From positions 7,514,713-7,578,712 of the forward strand of contig CM055100.1 in NCBI GenBank assembly GCA_029204225.1: DNA of 64,000 bases. Reading direction: 5' to 3'. A model generated the notes under the pieces. The model had not been told where the DNA came from. It was given only the letters and a program-made list of their open reading frames with translations, and made no database searches. Of the stretch, positions 48,441 through 60,049 are shown in pieces (the first letter of the stretch is position 1; the number at the start of each line of letters is the position of its first letter). Made by a program: the position numbers and the translations under genes. Source of the stretch: Diphasiastrum complanatum. Its lineage: Eukaryota; Streptophyta; Lycopodiopsida; Lycopodiales; Lycopodiaceae.

Positions 48441-50859
48441 TGCTCCGCAGTTTCACTTGCCTTCAAGATTCCTATTCAATTCTAATGGGGACAAAATCGT
48501 TCTTTTCTTTTTATTCATGAAACATCTTTCTTTTGCAACTATAGTTTAGTGCTAGAAGCACAACTATATCACACGTCAAACCATTCAGCAACAAATACAT
48601 AACTAATGACACATTGGCCTTGCCAGATTTAGAGTAAAGAATAGTTCGAGATGAATGCTAGATGAACTGTACAGCTGCTTCTTCTGTTTCACAGATTTGA
48701 TGCATTGGGTATGTAAGACTAGCGCTTTGGATGAATGCTTGCAAAGATTTCTCAGAAAGCCCACCTTCTGCTATTGCACTGCTGGCTGCAATCTGAAGCT
48801 CTCTGGCTCTTGCCAGTCTCACAATCCTGCATGAACTTCCTCACTGCTATGTCTATCTCGCACCTCGCCCATCCTGCAAAAACTTTTCCCTGTTTTCTGG
48901 TACGTGACAAGAAGTTTGGGGGAAGGATTTGTGAAAGGTCGTAGCTGAGCATCGGGCAGCGCGCGGGCAGCACCAATGTCCTTAGGCACCTGCACATGTG
49001 TGGGGTTATGTGGGGGTTATGGGAGGTTTGCATATATATGCCCCTGCAGCAGACTGAGACGTGGCGCCCGAGCAGCCATTTTTTCATTAAAAAAAAAAAA
49101 TGTGGTTGAGGATGCATCGGGACCAAACGGCCGTGCGCCTTAGATGCTCGGGAAATTTTGGAATTCGAGTCCTATTTTTTGTGTGTCCCAAACTTTTTGG
49201 GCATTGATCGCCCTACTTGCCTGCATGTCACATGACATTCGCCATTCTAACCCATAAGTTTTTGAGCATTGAAAAATTCTATTTCGTCACAAACGCTCGT
49301 GAGCATGTGGACTGCCTACAAAAATCTCCTGCAACCTAGCACCTGCTTGCCTCTGCTCGAGAAAAATCAACAAACGACTCCCCCCTGTGGAAGAAATTTT
49401 GGGAGTAGCTAAAAATCAGGACCAGCTCATGCACCTGTGCCCAAAAAATATCGGGACCTAAAAGTTGGTGCCAAGGCAACCCACAAGAAATCGGGAAAAG
49501 ACAACCAAGGACACTTGCCACGCTTGCCCAAACTTTGCACAACCCTCCAGGTTTGTGCGTCGTTCGCTTCTTACCGCTGTCTGTATGCCAACGAGCGTCA
49601 ACGCTTCTCTCCTACACAAGAATCCTTTAGAGACTACTTTTAAATATTGTTTTTTAGGGTCACATTGTATCAAAAAATTTGTCCTTGCCTTGCAAATACA
49701 ATAATATGTATTTATATTGGTCAATGGAGTTTTTGCAAACAGGAAGTTTCTTCTTCTTTTGCAAAAGTCAAAATTTACGAATGTGCTTTCAAATTTTTAG
49801 GTTTTGTTCCAACTTGCAAAAGGCTGGTTTAGTGCATGCAAAGTTTTCAAGTCATGCATAAAAACAACTTTACCAAGTGGTGATGACATTGTAATTTCTA
49901 TTAAAAACATTCTATGATTTTCATGACCACATGTGTAAACTTAGATTGAAGTTTTAGAGAGTATGATGGAAGAGTTTCATTAGGAAGAGTAGAAAGAGAT
50001 CAAGTTATCATTCTGTGTGAAAGATGAATAAATTGGTTATCAAATGATATCAGGCAGCCAGTACAACCTTTATGTTTCAAATAACAATTTCACCAATTGT
50101 TGATAATTCTTTAGTACTAGTTCTCTCCCATACACTAACTATGTATGACCAATGTTGGATGGAGTGATTAAACAATCAACTTCACACACAACATGATTAA
50201 CTTAGAGGTTTCTCAAGGTGAAGTCTGCAATTATGACTCGATAGTTAAGCACAACAACCTGCAAATGACTCGGAGAAGCACACATCCCCTCTAGGCTCTC
50301 ATTCTATCTCTCACAATATGACAGATTTCACAATGATAATCGTATACTGTAATCACCTGTATGCTTCAACACGGTTCAGACTAGAACAGTCTCAGAGTAT
50401 TATCAATCTTACTTTACATATCATTCATCATGAATTGGCACAGTGCTTACAAACAATGTAGACTCTGGAAAAATAGTAAGCAACATATACATTCATTCAT
50501 TCGTAGAGCAATCATCAACAGTTCACTCTAAAATATAAGCATAAGAGTATATGCTCATCAAACTATTCGTATACAAAATGGTGAGTTACATCAGCTTTTT
50601 ATAGTCTTGCGACTGTAATTGTCATAAATGAAATTATCGGATTCGATTTATTTTCCGACCTGGATCGACAATGAAAATCTGATCCAGTGGAAATCCGATA
50701 CATACAAAATCCGATCTAGTGAAAATCCGATCCGGATTGATTTTACACTTAAACTCTAAAAATACTGAAATTTCATATAACTACAGGAAATCAGTGGTAT
50801 AAAACTAAAAGTTTACAAGAATAAAAATCAAAAAGTTATCATGTGACCGAAACAAGTCG
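48441..50859. other. spacer, no supported gene
   Basis: Contains several overlapping open frames up to 124 codons (for example 48,752-49,126 minus) on both strands with no recognisable domain. Sequence 50,630-50,750 has direct repeats of the word TCCGATCC/ATCCGAT. Confidence 0.45.
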
Positions 50860-51270
50860 TCACATGTCCTCGCCCTCAAATTCAGCAGGTCCCTCTGATG
50901 ACGATTCCGACAAATAGGTTAGTCCAGTCAACATTGATAGATGCTTTTCTTCAGAATAAGCAGGATTCTGCCAATGCTTACAGCATCTTTTGTGCATCAT
51001 GTACAAGAATTCACACTCAAGGTCACAAAAGAAGCTCCAATCCCGTGTATCACATCTATCCTGGACAGTGAGCTTTGCATACATTCCAACTTTTTGAGGC
51101 CCTAAGACCTTCAATTTATGCGTAAACAAAGTTCCCTATTGCAGTTGTTCCAAATAATCTTCAGATTGGCTGCCCGCCCCTTTTCTAGGTAAGTGCAGAG
51201 TTGTGATTTCTTTGGTAATGGGTAGATAGTCCATCCTAGCATCCTCAGCAGCTTCGTTCATTTGCTTAGG
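50860..51270 (-). pseudogene. unrecognised pseudogene with one internal stop
   Basis: One minus-strand frame reads KQMNEAAEDARMDYLPITKE, ITTLHLPRKGAG, SEDYLEQLQ, then a TAG stop, then GTLFTHKLKVLGPQKVGMYA, SFFCDLECEFLYMMHKRCCK, ending EFEGEDM and a stop. Text on both sides of the stop is protein-like and in frame, so a single nonsense change in a once longer protein is likely. I do not recognise the family; no TE hallmark is visible. Confidence 0.4.
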
Positions 51271-51631
51271 GCTCTCTGTTGTCTATACATCTCCAACTAA
51301 TATGTTGATTCCATCAGTGACTATTTAGAACATGCTTCCTCTGATTCTAACTTTGTATGCCATTTCATTGCAAATATCAGTTAGTAGCGCATGCACGATC
51401 AAGTATAAGGACAACTCACTGCTACTAACTCTGTTGTCTATACATCTCCGTTCATTTGCTTAGGGCTCTCATGGAATCTCCGTTCTAGCTTTCCATGCAC
51501 GGGTAGACGCCATTTTTCTGTAAGAAAAAGATGAAAAATCTATAGCGCTACTGTAGAATCTAGAGAAGAATACTTTGCGCGAGGAAATCAGAAAATTGCT
51601 GTAGCATCCGCTATGGTGGCAATAGCAAAGA

Positions 51632-51836
51632 TAGTTAGGAAAGATGCTTCTTGGTTTCCAAGGAGAGGCTCGAACCTGAGACCAAAGAAACTTTGGATGT
51701 CAAGCTAACCAACTGAGCCAACCCCGTTGGACTAGATAGTTAGGAAAGATACTTCTTGGTTTCCAAGGGGAGGCTCGAACCTGGGACCAAAGAAACTTTG
51801 GATGCCAAGCTAACCAGTTGAGCCCAACCCCTCTAA
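51632..51836 (-). mobile_element. tandem pair of tRNA-related SINE-like units
   Basis: Two copies with a period of 105 bp (51,632-51,736 and 51,737-51,836), about 90% alike. On the minus strand each holds a pol III A box (TGGCTCAGTTGGTTAGC type) and, about 35 bases on, a B box (GGTTCGAGCC). The acceptor stem and anticodon arm do not form a proper tRNA, so these are tRNA-derived SINE heads or tRNA pseudogenes. Confidence 0.6.
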
Positions 51837-51839
51837 ATC

Positions 51840-52310
51840 ACTCTAGATTTCCATGACGTCAGCCTAGGACAACTAATATTCCTCTTTTAACAACTGCCTG
51901 AAGTATTAATTTAATATGAAGGGTCAGAAAAATATGAAGGATCTGAAAATTATAAAGAGGGTCCAAAGAATAACCTGTAGGTCGAAAAATATAAAGGATC
52001 TATTTTTTTTTTTTTGAACTTGTTTAGATCCATGAATTTTGATGCTTAGTATAATATTTTTAGATTCATGAATTTCGATATTTCATTTTGAAGACATGAA
52101 CTTATCTTGGTGGGTGCCTGTTGGAAGATCTGCGATGGAAATGGGAAGTGTACCTAGAGAGCTCTAGAGAGCTTTGTGAGGTTCGTTGACTGAGAAGAGA
52201 GTATTGGATTTATCTTCTCTACTCTCCTGAATCCTATTTTAATCTGCCTCCATTCATGCTGCATTTTTACTCATGTTGTCGCACAGTCTACATATTTACA
52301 TGTAAAATAA
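51840..52310. other. spacer, no gene seen
   Basis: AT-rich, with short direct repeats of AATATGAAGG and ATAAAGGATC near 51,920-52,000. Confidence 0.5.
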
Positions 52311-52432
52311 GACAGGCAAAAAACTCGACTGTCTACATAAATACAAGTAATTCTCCACAGGCGAAAAAGGCGAAAAACGCGACACTGTGTTTTTCCACGT
52401 GATTTGTGACAGGCGAAAAAGACGACATTGTC
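52311..52432. repeat. three AGGCGAAAAA hairpin units
   Basis: Units at 52311-52336, 52356-52389 and 52408-52432 each contain CAGGC(G)AAAAA and CGAC, bracketed by short inverted arms that change together: GACAG/CTGTC, CACAG/CTGTG, GACA/TGTC. Confidence 0.6.
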
Positions 52433-53050
52433 TTACAAAATGCCGAAGGTGCCCTAGGAAAAGCGAAAGCACTTTGTAAATCAAATCCTAAGGCATTTGT
52501 CAGAGTGTCGCATTTTTCACATCTTCACCAACGTTCATTTCAGCAAAGGCTGACGTCGCGGCCTTCTCACGCTCATCCCATGCAACTGTGCTAACAGATT
52601 TGACAACGACAGCAGCCACCCACGATCTCCTACAGACAGCACATCCACTTTGTACCTTCTTCATCTGCACACCTGTAAAATTGTGTATATATTGAATATC
52701 ACTTGCGTATTCAGTAACAAGTGTGTGAAAACAATGGCATCAGGAGCTTATCAGAGATAGAGGAAGTAGATGCCTTGCGCATTGATTCTTTTGTATTGTC
52801 AGTAACAGGTTCATTCCCTTTACAGATTGAATTAGCTTTGTAGAGCACGTGGTTTCGTCCGCTATTGTCTTGTGCTCCACAACATTATTGACATGTATAT
52901 TTTGCTATACTTAATCTGATAACAGCTCTCTTTTGTTCTGCGTTCAGATTTGTGTCAATATTGCTATGCTTTTCTACATTCTGTCTGACTTTCTTATTGC
53001 TCAATCTGGTAATCTGTTCTTAGCGAATTATTATTAGTCTAGTTGTTGGC

Positions 53051-53160
53051 GACTAATATTTAGTCTTGTCTTTCGCGACTGATTATCAGTCGGGCTCAGT
53101 CTAGCTCTTCGCGAATCATTCGCGACAAATAATTTGTCTAGCTGTTCGCGACAAATTATC
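53051..53160. repeat. array of short palindromes with CGCGA spacers
   Basis: GACTAATATTTAGTC (53051-53065), GACTGATTATCAGTC (53077-53091) and GACAAATAATTTGTC (53124-53138), then a half unit GACAAATTATC. Each is preceded by TTCGCGAC-like or GGCGAC sequence. Arms differ between units but stay complementary. Confidence 0.65.
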
Positions 53161-54630
53161 CTTCTGATATTTTGTTGCTAAATGTTTGGGTACGTAATCA
53201 GATCGACCGTGATTTCTATCACTAACGTTCTGTTCGTTTCTGATAGGCGTAGTCATGCTTAGGGAAAGAGTATTATAGCTCATTCCGCTGCACACGAACA
53301 CTTTCCGTTCGAGTTCGTTTCTCGTTCAAGTTTCGAGTTCACTTCTTTTCGTGTTCGTTTCTTTTCGAACTAATTTTTTGTTTCTCACACCCTCTTTCAA
53401 CTTTCCCAACAGACAATAATAAAATAAATATAAAAATAAATAAATTTATCTATAAATATTCTCTTAGAAAAACATAGATTTTGATTTGCTTACGTAAAAC
53501 CAAGAGATTTATTTGCAACTATTTACTATGATTGATTATACTTCTTAATACGAGAGCCATTTACTCTTGTATCAAGTAAATGGGCCTTCAAGATCTGCCA
53601 ATTGAATCAAATTATTAGAAAACACTTCAATAATTTTGTATGGCCCCATCTATCTTGTATGTAATTTTCCTAAAAATTTCATATGCCTATTATCATATAA
53701 TAGTGCTAAGTCACCAGCTTTTAAAAATTTTCTTCAAACGTGTATCATATTATTCCTTTCTCTTTTTCTGCACCAACATGCAAAGTCTTCATAGACAATC
53801 AAGGAAAAACAACATGCAAAAGGCACATTATTCCTCATGCAAACCCTAAAAAAGAGGCTTCCTTCACACAAAGGAAAACGAGCTGTAGAGGCCACAGTCC
53901 TAAACCCACAGCCGCCACTCAGCTCCTGCCTTCTCTCCCCTCGGGCTCAGGCACACCATCGCTGCCAAAGAGAAACAATACAACATCCTTCTTCATCGAG
54001 TCTTCACAAATCAAGCCTTTGATTGATCCATCACACGGCCTCCGAGCTCAGAGCATCAGCTAACAGCCCTCGTTGCCACGGCTGCTAAGTTTTCATCCTT
54101 TGGCACTTCCATACTGCGGCCTTCATTGGAAAAAATAGGTCTCTTTCTAGGCTGCAACAAAACGGGTGCCATCGCTGGATCAACTTGCATCATCCCCACT
54201 CATCAACTGTTCAATGCTCAAGTAAAGAGCCACTAAGATCAGGCTCTTTCATGCAAGCACCGAAACCTTCTACACTCAATCAGTAACAGCTGATTACGTG
54301 CATCTGTCTGCTACAGGTAGATCCACTTAATGGATATAACTTCCAAATAAGATCCAGCTGACCAACATCATTTGACAACTATCCAAGGACCTCAAAAGTT
54401 CAAGAACGAATCTGGAATGAGGATTGGTAGCTTGTTTTTTATGGTTCTATATACAAGGTTGCCTCTCATTTTCTGAAGATTCGATTGCAAGACTAGAACC
54501 GACTGTTAGACAATCTTTGGTACCCATTATGAGGTTCCAACTTATAACCAGTGCTGCTTAAAACTAGAGAATGAACACACCATATCCAAATGTTCTTGGT
54601 TTGCTTGTTTCACAAGAGGATTGTCAAGGC
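53161..54630. other. spacer, no supported gene
   Basis: Includes a TTCG-rich stretch (53,290-53,375) with repeats of TTCGTTTC and TCGAGTTC. Open frames at 53,640-54,063 have no domain. Confidence 0.45.
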
Positions 54631-54639
54631 ATTTGAACT

Positions 54640-54895
54640 AGCCCAGCTTTTTGTTGAGAAGTTGTTCGGATTGTATGGCTTGTCAAATGATAATGTTAGC
54701 GATGGTGACTCCAATTTCACTGGCAAGTTCTAGCATCAGTTTTTGATAAACTTGAAACAACCCTTAGTCTTAGTTCTTCATATCACTCATAATATGATGG
54801 GAAGACAGAACGTATCAACCAGTTGTTGGAAGATATGCTTAGAGCATATGTTTCTCACTGACAGTCTAATTGGGAGTAAATTTACCTGATCTGGC
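54640..54895 (+). pseudogene. Ty3 integrase relic
   Basis: Broken frames still read AQLFVEKLFGLYGLSNDN...SDGDSNFTGKF, then LSSSYHS.YDGKTERINQLL and EDMLRAYVSH. These match the Ty3 integrase core (SDRD..F...FW; SSSYHPQTDGQTER.N..LE..LR.Y) with several stops. It passes without a gap into a copia fragment, so one element was broken by another. Confidence 0.75.
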
Positions 54896-54899
54896 ATAT

Positions 54900-55405
54900 A
54901 TAGGTTAGCACACTCTCTCAATTCATGTCAAATCCAAGAATCGAACATTGGAAAGCACTCAAAAGTGTGATGAAATATATTCAAGCAACAAAGAATCAAG
55001 TCTACTTCTAGTTACTATTTCTATTTATCTTCTACACTAGTTTTCCTAGAATAGCATAAAACATAAGTCACTTTCATTGTCCTCTATTGAAGTTGGATAT
55101 GTAGCAACAATACAAGCAACTATAGAAGCCATTTGGAAGAGGCTTCTTCTACAGGATCTGAGCTTCAAATAGAAGAAACCAACTACCATATATTGCGATA
55201 ATATCAGTTGCATTCAACTTACTCTCAAACCTAGATTTCATTCCAGGACTAAACATGTAGAGAAAATACATCTGAAGCATGTAGAACTGATTTACTATTC
55301 GACAAATAATATGGTAGCTGATATCTTCACTAAGGCTTTGTCTAAAGACAAGCATATTATGTGTAAGAAAAATGTTAAAGTGTTTGAAGTTGAATCAAGA
55401 GGGAG
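54900..55405 (+). pseudogene. Ty1-copia RNase H relic
   Basis: Broken frames read LSQFMSNPRIEHWKALKSVM, then SLSSIEVGYVA, PTTIYCDNISCIQLTLKPRF, HSRTKHVEKIHLKHVELI and MVADIFTKALSKDKH. This is the order of the copia RNase H domain to its C-terminus. Followed by a purine-rich AAGAGGGAG and an LTR start. Confidence 0.82.
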
Positions 55406-55600
55406 TGTTGGAATTTTAATTCCACTTCAGGTATTCGATCTCGTTGCCTCTATATTTGTTACCAACTATTCTATTCAGGTATCCACAACAACGTTCTAGA
55501 CCTGGTTGTTTACTCGATAACCTGCTGCAGAAGAAGAACCTGCAGAAATACATGCAGGTTCAAGATTAATTGGAACGAGTTAAAGGGTGTATTGATTCAG
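55406..55600 (+). mobile_element. start of a copia 3' LTR
   Basis: Begins TGTTGGAATTTTAATTCC directly after the polypurine-like AAGAGGGAG of the copia relic. The 3' end of the LTR is not clear and no partner LTR is in the window. Confidence 0.5.
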
Positions 55601-55694
55601 ATTGATATCTGATAGTAAATTTCTCAACCAAATTGCTTTTTTGATAGCTTGGGAAGCAGCAATAGGAATAGTCTTTGTCCACCATCGTCTCTCT

Positions 55695-56119
55695 TCAGAG
55701 ATCGGAGTCTGGTTGGCTAAGTGTCTCATCGATTGTAGTCAGTTCCTGAGTTAGAAGACATGCAGACTCATGAATATATCTCGTGGGTTGTGTGTGCACT
55801 CGGTTCGATCTTCTTGGAGGTGGCATCGGTTGATGATCCGATCCTTGGTTGTGTTGCCCCAGAATAGAAGCAACTTCTTCTTTCGATTCGTTGTCGACAG
55901 TCGACACGCTTGAACTAGAGGCTCGAATTGTCATGTCTATGGCACACATGGTGTCAAAGATTCACATGGAGCTTTGTCTTTGCCTTTGAAGTCGATAAAC
56001 TGATCCTTGATAAAGACAATATCCCTGTTGAATAAAATCTGCTGGGTATTGGGGTCATACAACTTGTAGGTGTTGTCAGAGGAAGTGTAACCGATTAGAA
56101 TGGATTTGAGGCTTTCCAT
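55695..56119 (-). pseudogene. Ty1-copia integrase C-terminus and linker relic
   Basis: The minus-strand frames read SLKSILIGYTSSDNTYKLYD, PNTQQILFNRDIVFI, then after a stop PMPPPRRSNRVHTQPTRYI. Copia integrases end with a ..IFIGY....KAYRLYDP.....SRDV.F.E block, followed by a P..RRS.R linker before RT. It is a separate copia relic, opposite in direction to the one at 54.9 kb. Confidence 0.75.
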
Positions 56120-56310
56120 GTAGTGGGTTTCTTTCCTTGCCTATCCCCAACCCAATATCTAATCAATCTAGCATCAAGGAGATGAAGTTAGCTGTCACAC
56201 GTAGGTTCGTTCCCATGAGAGCGATAGCATATTTCAGATTTCAGCATGAATGGAAGATTTACATCTAACTCTAACATCCATTAACCCTAAGCATTAACAA
56301 TCCATGCACC
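56120..56310 (-). mobile_element. partial LTR shared with the 14.1-kb element
   Basis: The reverse complement matches 14,070-14,250 closely (for example CTTAGGGTTAATGGATGTTA). In this copy it follows the ORF end directly, while at 13.4-14.1 kb about 660 bp containing the polypurine tract and first part of the LTR lie between. Confidence 0.7.
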
Positions 56311-56314
56311 TTCT

Positions 56315-58853
56315 CCATGAAATTGAGTCGGGCAGTGTTGAAATCTAAATTGTGCGGCAAAAAACAACGATGGGCTCCGGCGATCCACTTTGAAGTTGTC
56401 CAAGCTGTGAATCGAGATTCCCAGGAGCCTCCCATCATTGCTGCACGGAAATATAATTAGGCCATCGATAGCTGATCCTTAATGCTATCTGACGCCATTG
56501 GCTTATTCGGATCGAATGCCAAAGTGGGAAGGCAATCATCTCATCGCGTTGCAATGGATGCCAATAGGGTTAGATCTTTTGCGAACAGCGTCGACTGCCT
56601 GACTGTGGGATCAGGAGAGTGGATATACTCCTGCTGGTATGCTTGTAGGACTCGATGGAAGTCCACTGATATCTCCTAACTATAAGGTTGGTGGATGATT
56701 GGCTAGTTCAATGTATGGATGGTAATTTGATTTATGGCCAATCCCAAATCCTTTCACTTATTTCTGCGTGGCATTGGTACGTAGTATGGATCTACGTGCA
56801 ATTGGCTAGGGCTGGCCACATAACTCCTGATAAATTCTGGAGTTTTCTCAAAAACTGTAATTTTCCAAGCCGACTGCTCTCCCAATGCAAGTATCTTATC
56901 CAATTCTTTGTCGGCCTCAATTTTAGAGGTCTTACACTTGATGACCCAACCACCACACGAGGACTCATGAGGATGTTGCGCTAAAAAGCTCTGGATCTGG
57001 TCCTTGACGCTGATTGGTCGTCTGAACATGGTGTGGTCTTTGATGAAGATGGACCTGCTTGCGTTGCCTGTGGAACTAGCTATTCTTCTGCGACTTCAAG
57101 GGCTCCACCATGTTCCATGCCTGAATCCAACTCTATATCCATTCTTGCCTGATCCTGGTGCTAAGGCAAGAATTGCCTAACTTGGTGGTTACCGTCCTTT
57201 TGAGTTTATCGAATTTTTCTTGAAACCCCGCCAGTGCAGTATGGTAGGTTTCCACTTTGCGAAACAAGTATGTAATCTCATCCGGTGTGACTGGACGATC
57301 AGACACTTGGGTTTATGAGTAGGAATCTCATTCAGGGGTGGTTGCGTCCAATTCACCTTGAAATCGTTCACATTCCAATGTTGATAAGTCCAACTGTCCG
57401 GCTAGCAACAAGACCTGCTGTTTGGAATCTTGGACTGCCTTGTCAACCTTGTCCTGCGCCGTGGTGAGTGCATTCTAAAGGGTCATCACATAGTCTTCTA
57501 GTCATTGTGAGCAGACTCATTGGCCTTCTTCAAATCAGCTTCGAACTTTGCCTCGTGTTGCCTGACAATCGTCAACTCGTGGTTGATCTGAATAACCTTC
57601 TGGATAATCAAGGTATTCTTTGTCCCAAGATCGGCTATGCGCTTGGACATGTCTTTCTTTTCATCAATCATGGTCTGAATCACGCACACAAGGTTAGAAA
57701 CAAGACCCATTGCGTCACCAGAATCCACGATGGTAGGCACAACAACAACAAGAGAAACAGAAATAGCTTCGGTAGGAATCATGCTAACTGGCCTTTGGTC
57801 TGTGGTCGGTTACTCTTCTTCAAATGTATCTTCGGCTTCAAAACCCTCTGGTACTATGACGTCAAACTGCTTTGGAGATATAACAGCATGATCGACTCTA
57901 AGGGTGTCTGGTGCGGCTTCAACTTGATCTTGCTGGTTGATCTGGAAGAAATCATCAAATCTAGTAGTTGTGAAGTTTTTAGCACGTGTGAACTTCACCA
58001 CACACCCTACAGGATCTTACTGAGGTGCTGTAATTGCACAAGATTGATCAGAAAACAATAGACTTGAAAAATCTATCACAAGAGCACAATGGCATACATC
58101 TGATGAAAAAATCTAACTTCTCACTATGAGAATTGTATCTCAAAAATAATTCTAAGTGTCAGTATGGAAAAAAACAGTCTGCTCTTGGGTAGAGAGAGAA
58201 AATCAATGATGGAAAACTCGAGTAGAGAGAGAATGAGTCCAAAACACCAAAATCTCATTATTTACAATGTCGCAAAACATGCCAAGCTTTCCTTACAAAT
58301 TGCTGCTTGGTATTGCTCTTGATAGCTCGTTTGAGCTCTCCAAAGACAGTCTTGAACTAGTTATATGGTTCCAGAGGAGCCTTGGCTATCTTGGCCTGGG
58401 ACTCAACTATCCTATGCAAAATTTGGGAAGTAATATAGTCTTTCCTGAGGTTGCCAACCATCAAGAAATTGTTGAGGAGGTGAGTAGCAGCTTGAATGGC
58501 AGGATCAGTAATGGCCTCTAGAAAATAGTCGTCATTAGTCTACTGCAGGTCATTGGCAGTGTCAATATAAGGCTTAATAGCATATTTGGCTTGCTTATGG
58601 TTCGGTGAGGCTTGGGTACCAGACGTTATCCCTATGGCAGCAAGGGCGGCCTTAGTCACACGCACCTTGTGTGTGGCTCCCTGGAAGGTAATGTAAAATT
58701 TGGATTTCTCCTCCTTCTAAGTATAAAGGCAAGAGTGATAGAATCTGTATTGATTCTCCCCAAGAAGGCTCTCTCATTAATACCCAGTGCAGTAAGCAGA
58801 GGCTCCGTAAGGGTAAAATTTGCTAAATTTTGGAATTGTTCTGATGCATGCAT
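56315..58853 (-). pseudogene. unclassified retroelement-linked ORF, copy B (near full length, decayed)
   Basis: Read downward from 58,853. An N-terminal part (KFYITFQGATHKVRVTKAAL; FLEAITDPAIQAATHLLNNF; RKDYITSQILHRIVES) corresponds to copy D. A middle part (58,001-57,498) has FTRAKNFTTTRFDDFF and a coiled coil (IQTMIDEKKDMSKRIADLGT; HELTIVRQHEAKFEADLKKA). A further coil-like stretch (ALAGFQEKFDKLKR) lines up with the chimeric join in copy A. The C-terminal half (57,029-56,330) includes FRRPISVKDQIQSFLAQHPH and DLTLLASIATR.DDCLPTLA, FDPNKP. Stops and frameshifts are frequent, one replacing the Trp of TRWDD. The combined extent suggests an original protein of some 700 or more residues. Confidence 0.5.
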
Positions 58854-58859
58854 GCTTGT

Positions 58860-59913
58860 AACTCAATGTAGTGCTTGTCTGTTGTATGCATGTTGCACGT
58901 GTAATCAGTAGATTTCTTGCATGAAGCTATTTTTGGAAATTCTAGATCAAAAAGCAGATTTCCTAGTAACTAGGCTATTTACGAAAATTTTTTTGTTTTT
59001 TTTCAAAAAAGTCAGTGCATGTCAAGTTAGATGCATGCAGAATGTTTCAAAATGATTCGGAATGTGACAGTGCCTGTGAATATGTTAAATCGATCTTTTT
59101 AATCGATTTTCACAGTTGGTCCATTTCGGTCGGATTTCGGAAATTCTAGGGTTTTGTAAATTTTTAGACTTGGTCCTAAAAGTTGTTGTTGTTTAATTAG
59201 TCTGACATTGGTATTGCAAAATTTTAGCTAAATGAGTGAAAGACCTTGTTGAGTAATATCGGCCAGTTATGAAGGTTCTGAACTTTTCACTTATTAGTTG
59301 ATGATTGGATCTCGACTAATTAAGTTAAATTACGTCAAATTCATAGCACATGGCATGCTACATTGTTTTGAGGGTTTAAAATTTATTCTACTTCGCTTTT
59401 GGGGGTGAAATCTATTTGCATACTTCATTATCATGTTGTTCATTTTCTTACTAGCTAAAAGATATGTCTGCAAATCATGTTGTCTACAAATTGTACATAG
59501 TATGCTATATCATTGAGAACGCAGAAAACTTAATCACTATAATTTTACATTTATCAAGCTAAAACATTTTTGTCTACTACCAAGGATTGATGTATGACCA
59601 TACATTAAAAGACATGATGGTATGTGGCCAAGCCTATTATAGGTATCATAAAATCAACATTGGTAAAAAAAAAAAAAAACATTTTTATTGTATGTTCTAG
59701 ATGGAGGCTATAACTTAACTAATACGCTTATGTTGAGATGATGAAATAATAAAATATTTGCATTTTTTTTTATTATCAAATTTTATTAAAGCAATGTATT
59801 CTACATGAAAAATGGAGCATTTTTGCTTTTTGGATCATCTCAATCAGAGCAATATTAAGAAAGTTATCGCCCTTCAAAGTTTTTTAGGCTGATTTTTTTT
59901 TTCATCGAGCTTG
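58860..59913. other. AT-rich spacer
   Basis: No gene is supported. Contains an A-run at about 59,666-59,679. Confidence 0.5.
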
Positions 59914-59998
59914 AAAGGGGTAGCACGCCGACGTGCTACCAATTTAAGCTTTTAGTCTTTAACTCAAATTGATAGCACGCCGGCGTGCTACCCCTTTT
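59914..59998. repeat. paired palindromes in inverted repeat
   Basis: GGTAGCACGCCGACGTGCTACC (59919-59940) and TAGCACGCCGGCGTGCTA (59973-59990) are each palindromic. In addition the whole left block (59914-59944) is the reverse complement of the right block (59967-59998) with few mismatches, giving a palindrome of palindromes with a 22-base centre. Confidence 0.8.
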
Positions 59999-60049
59999 AG
60001 GTTTCAAGGGAAAAATGTTTTCTGGTCTAAAAAACGTTGAACTATCACC

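Noticed and set aside
48752-49126. 124-codon minus-strand ORF
   Set aside because: Overlapping open frames on both strands, no recognisable domain and no homologous pattern within the window.
49465-49861. Overlapping ORFs of 60-88 codons on both strands
   Set aside because: No domain, conflicting strands, no splice or start context.
51661-51836. Real tRNA genes
   Set aside because: A and B boxes are present but acceptor and anticodon stems do not pair properly, and two tandem copies with an extra flank fit a SINE better.
57468-58061. 197-codon plus-strand ORF
   Set aside because: Antisense shadow of the decayed copy B of the unclassified ORF, whose residues match copy A and copy D.
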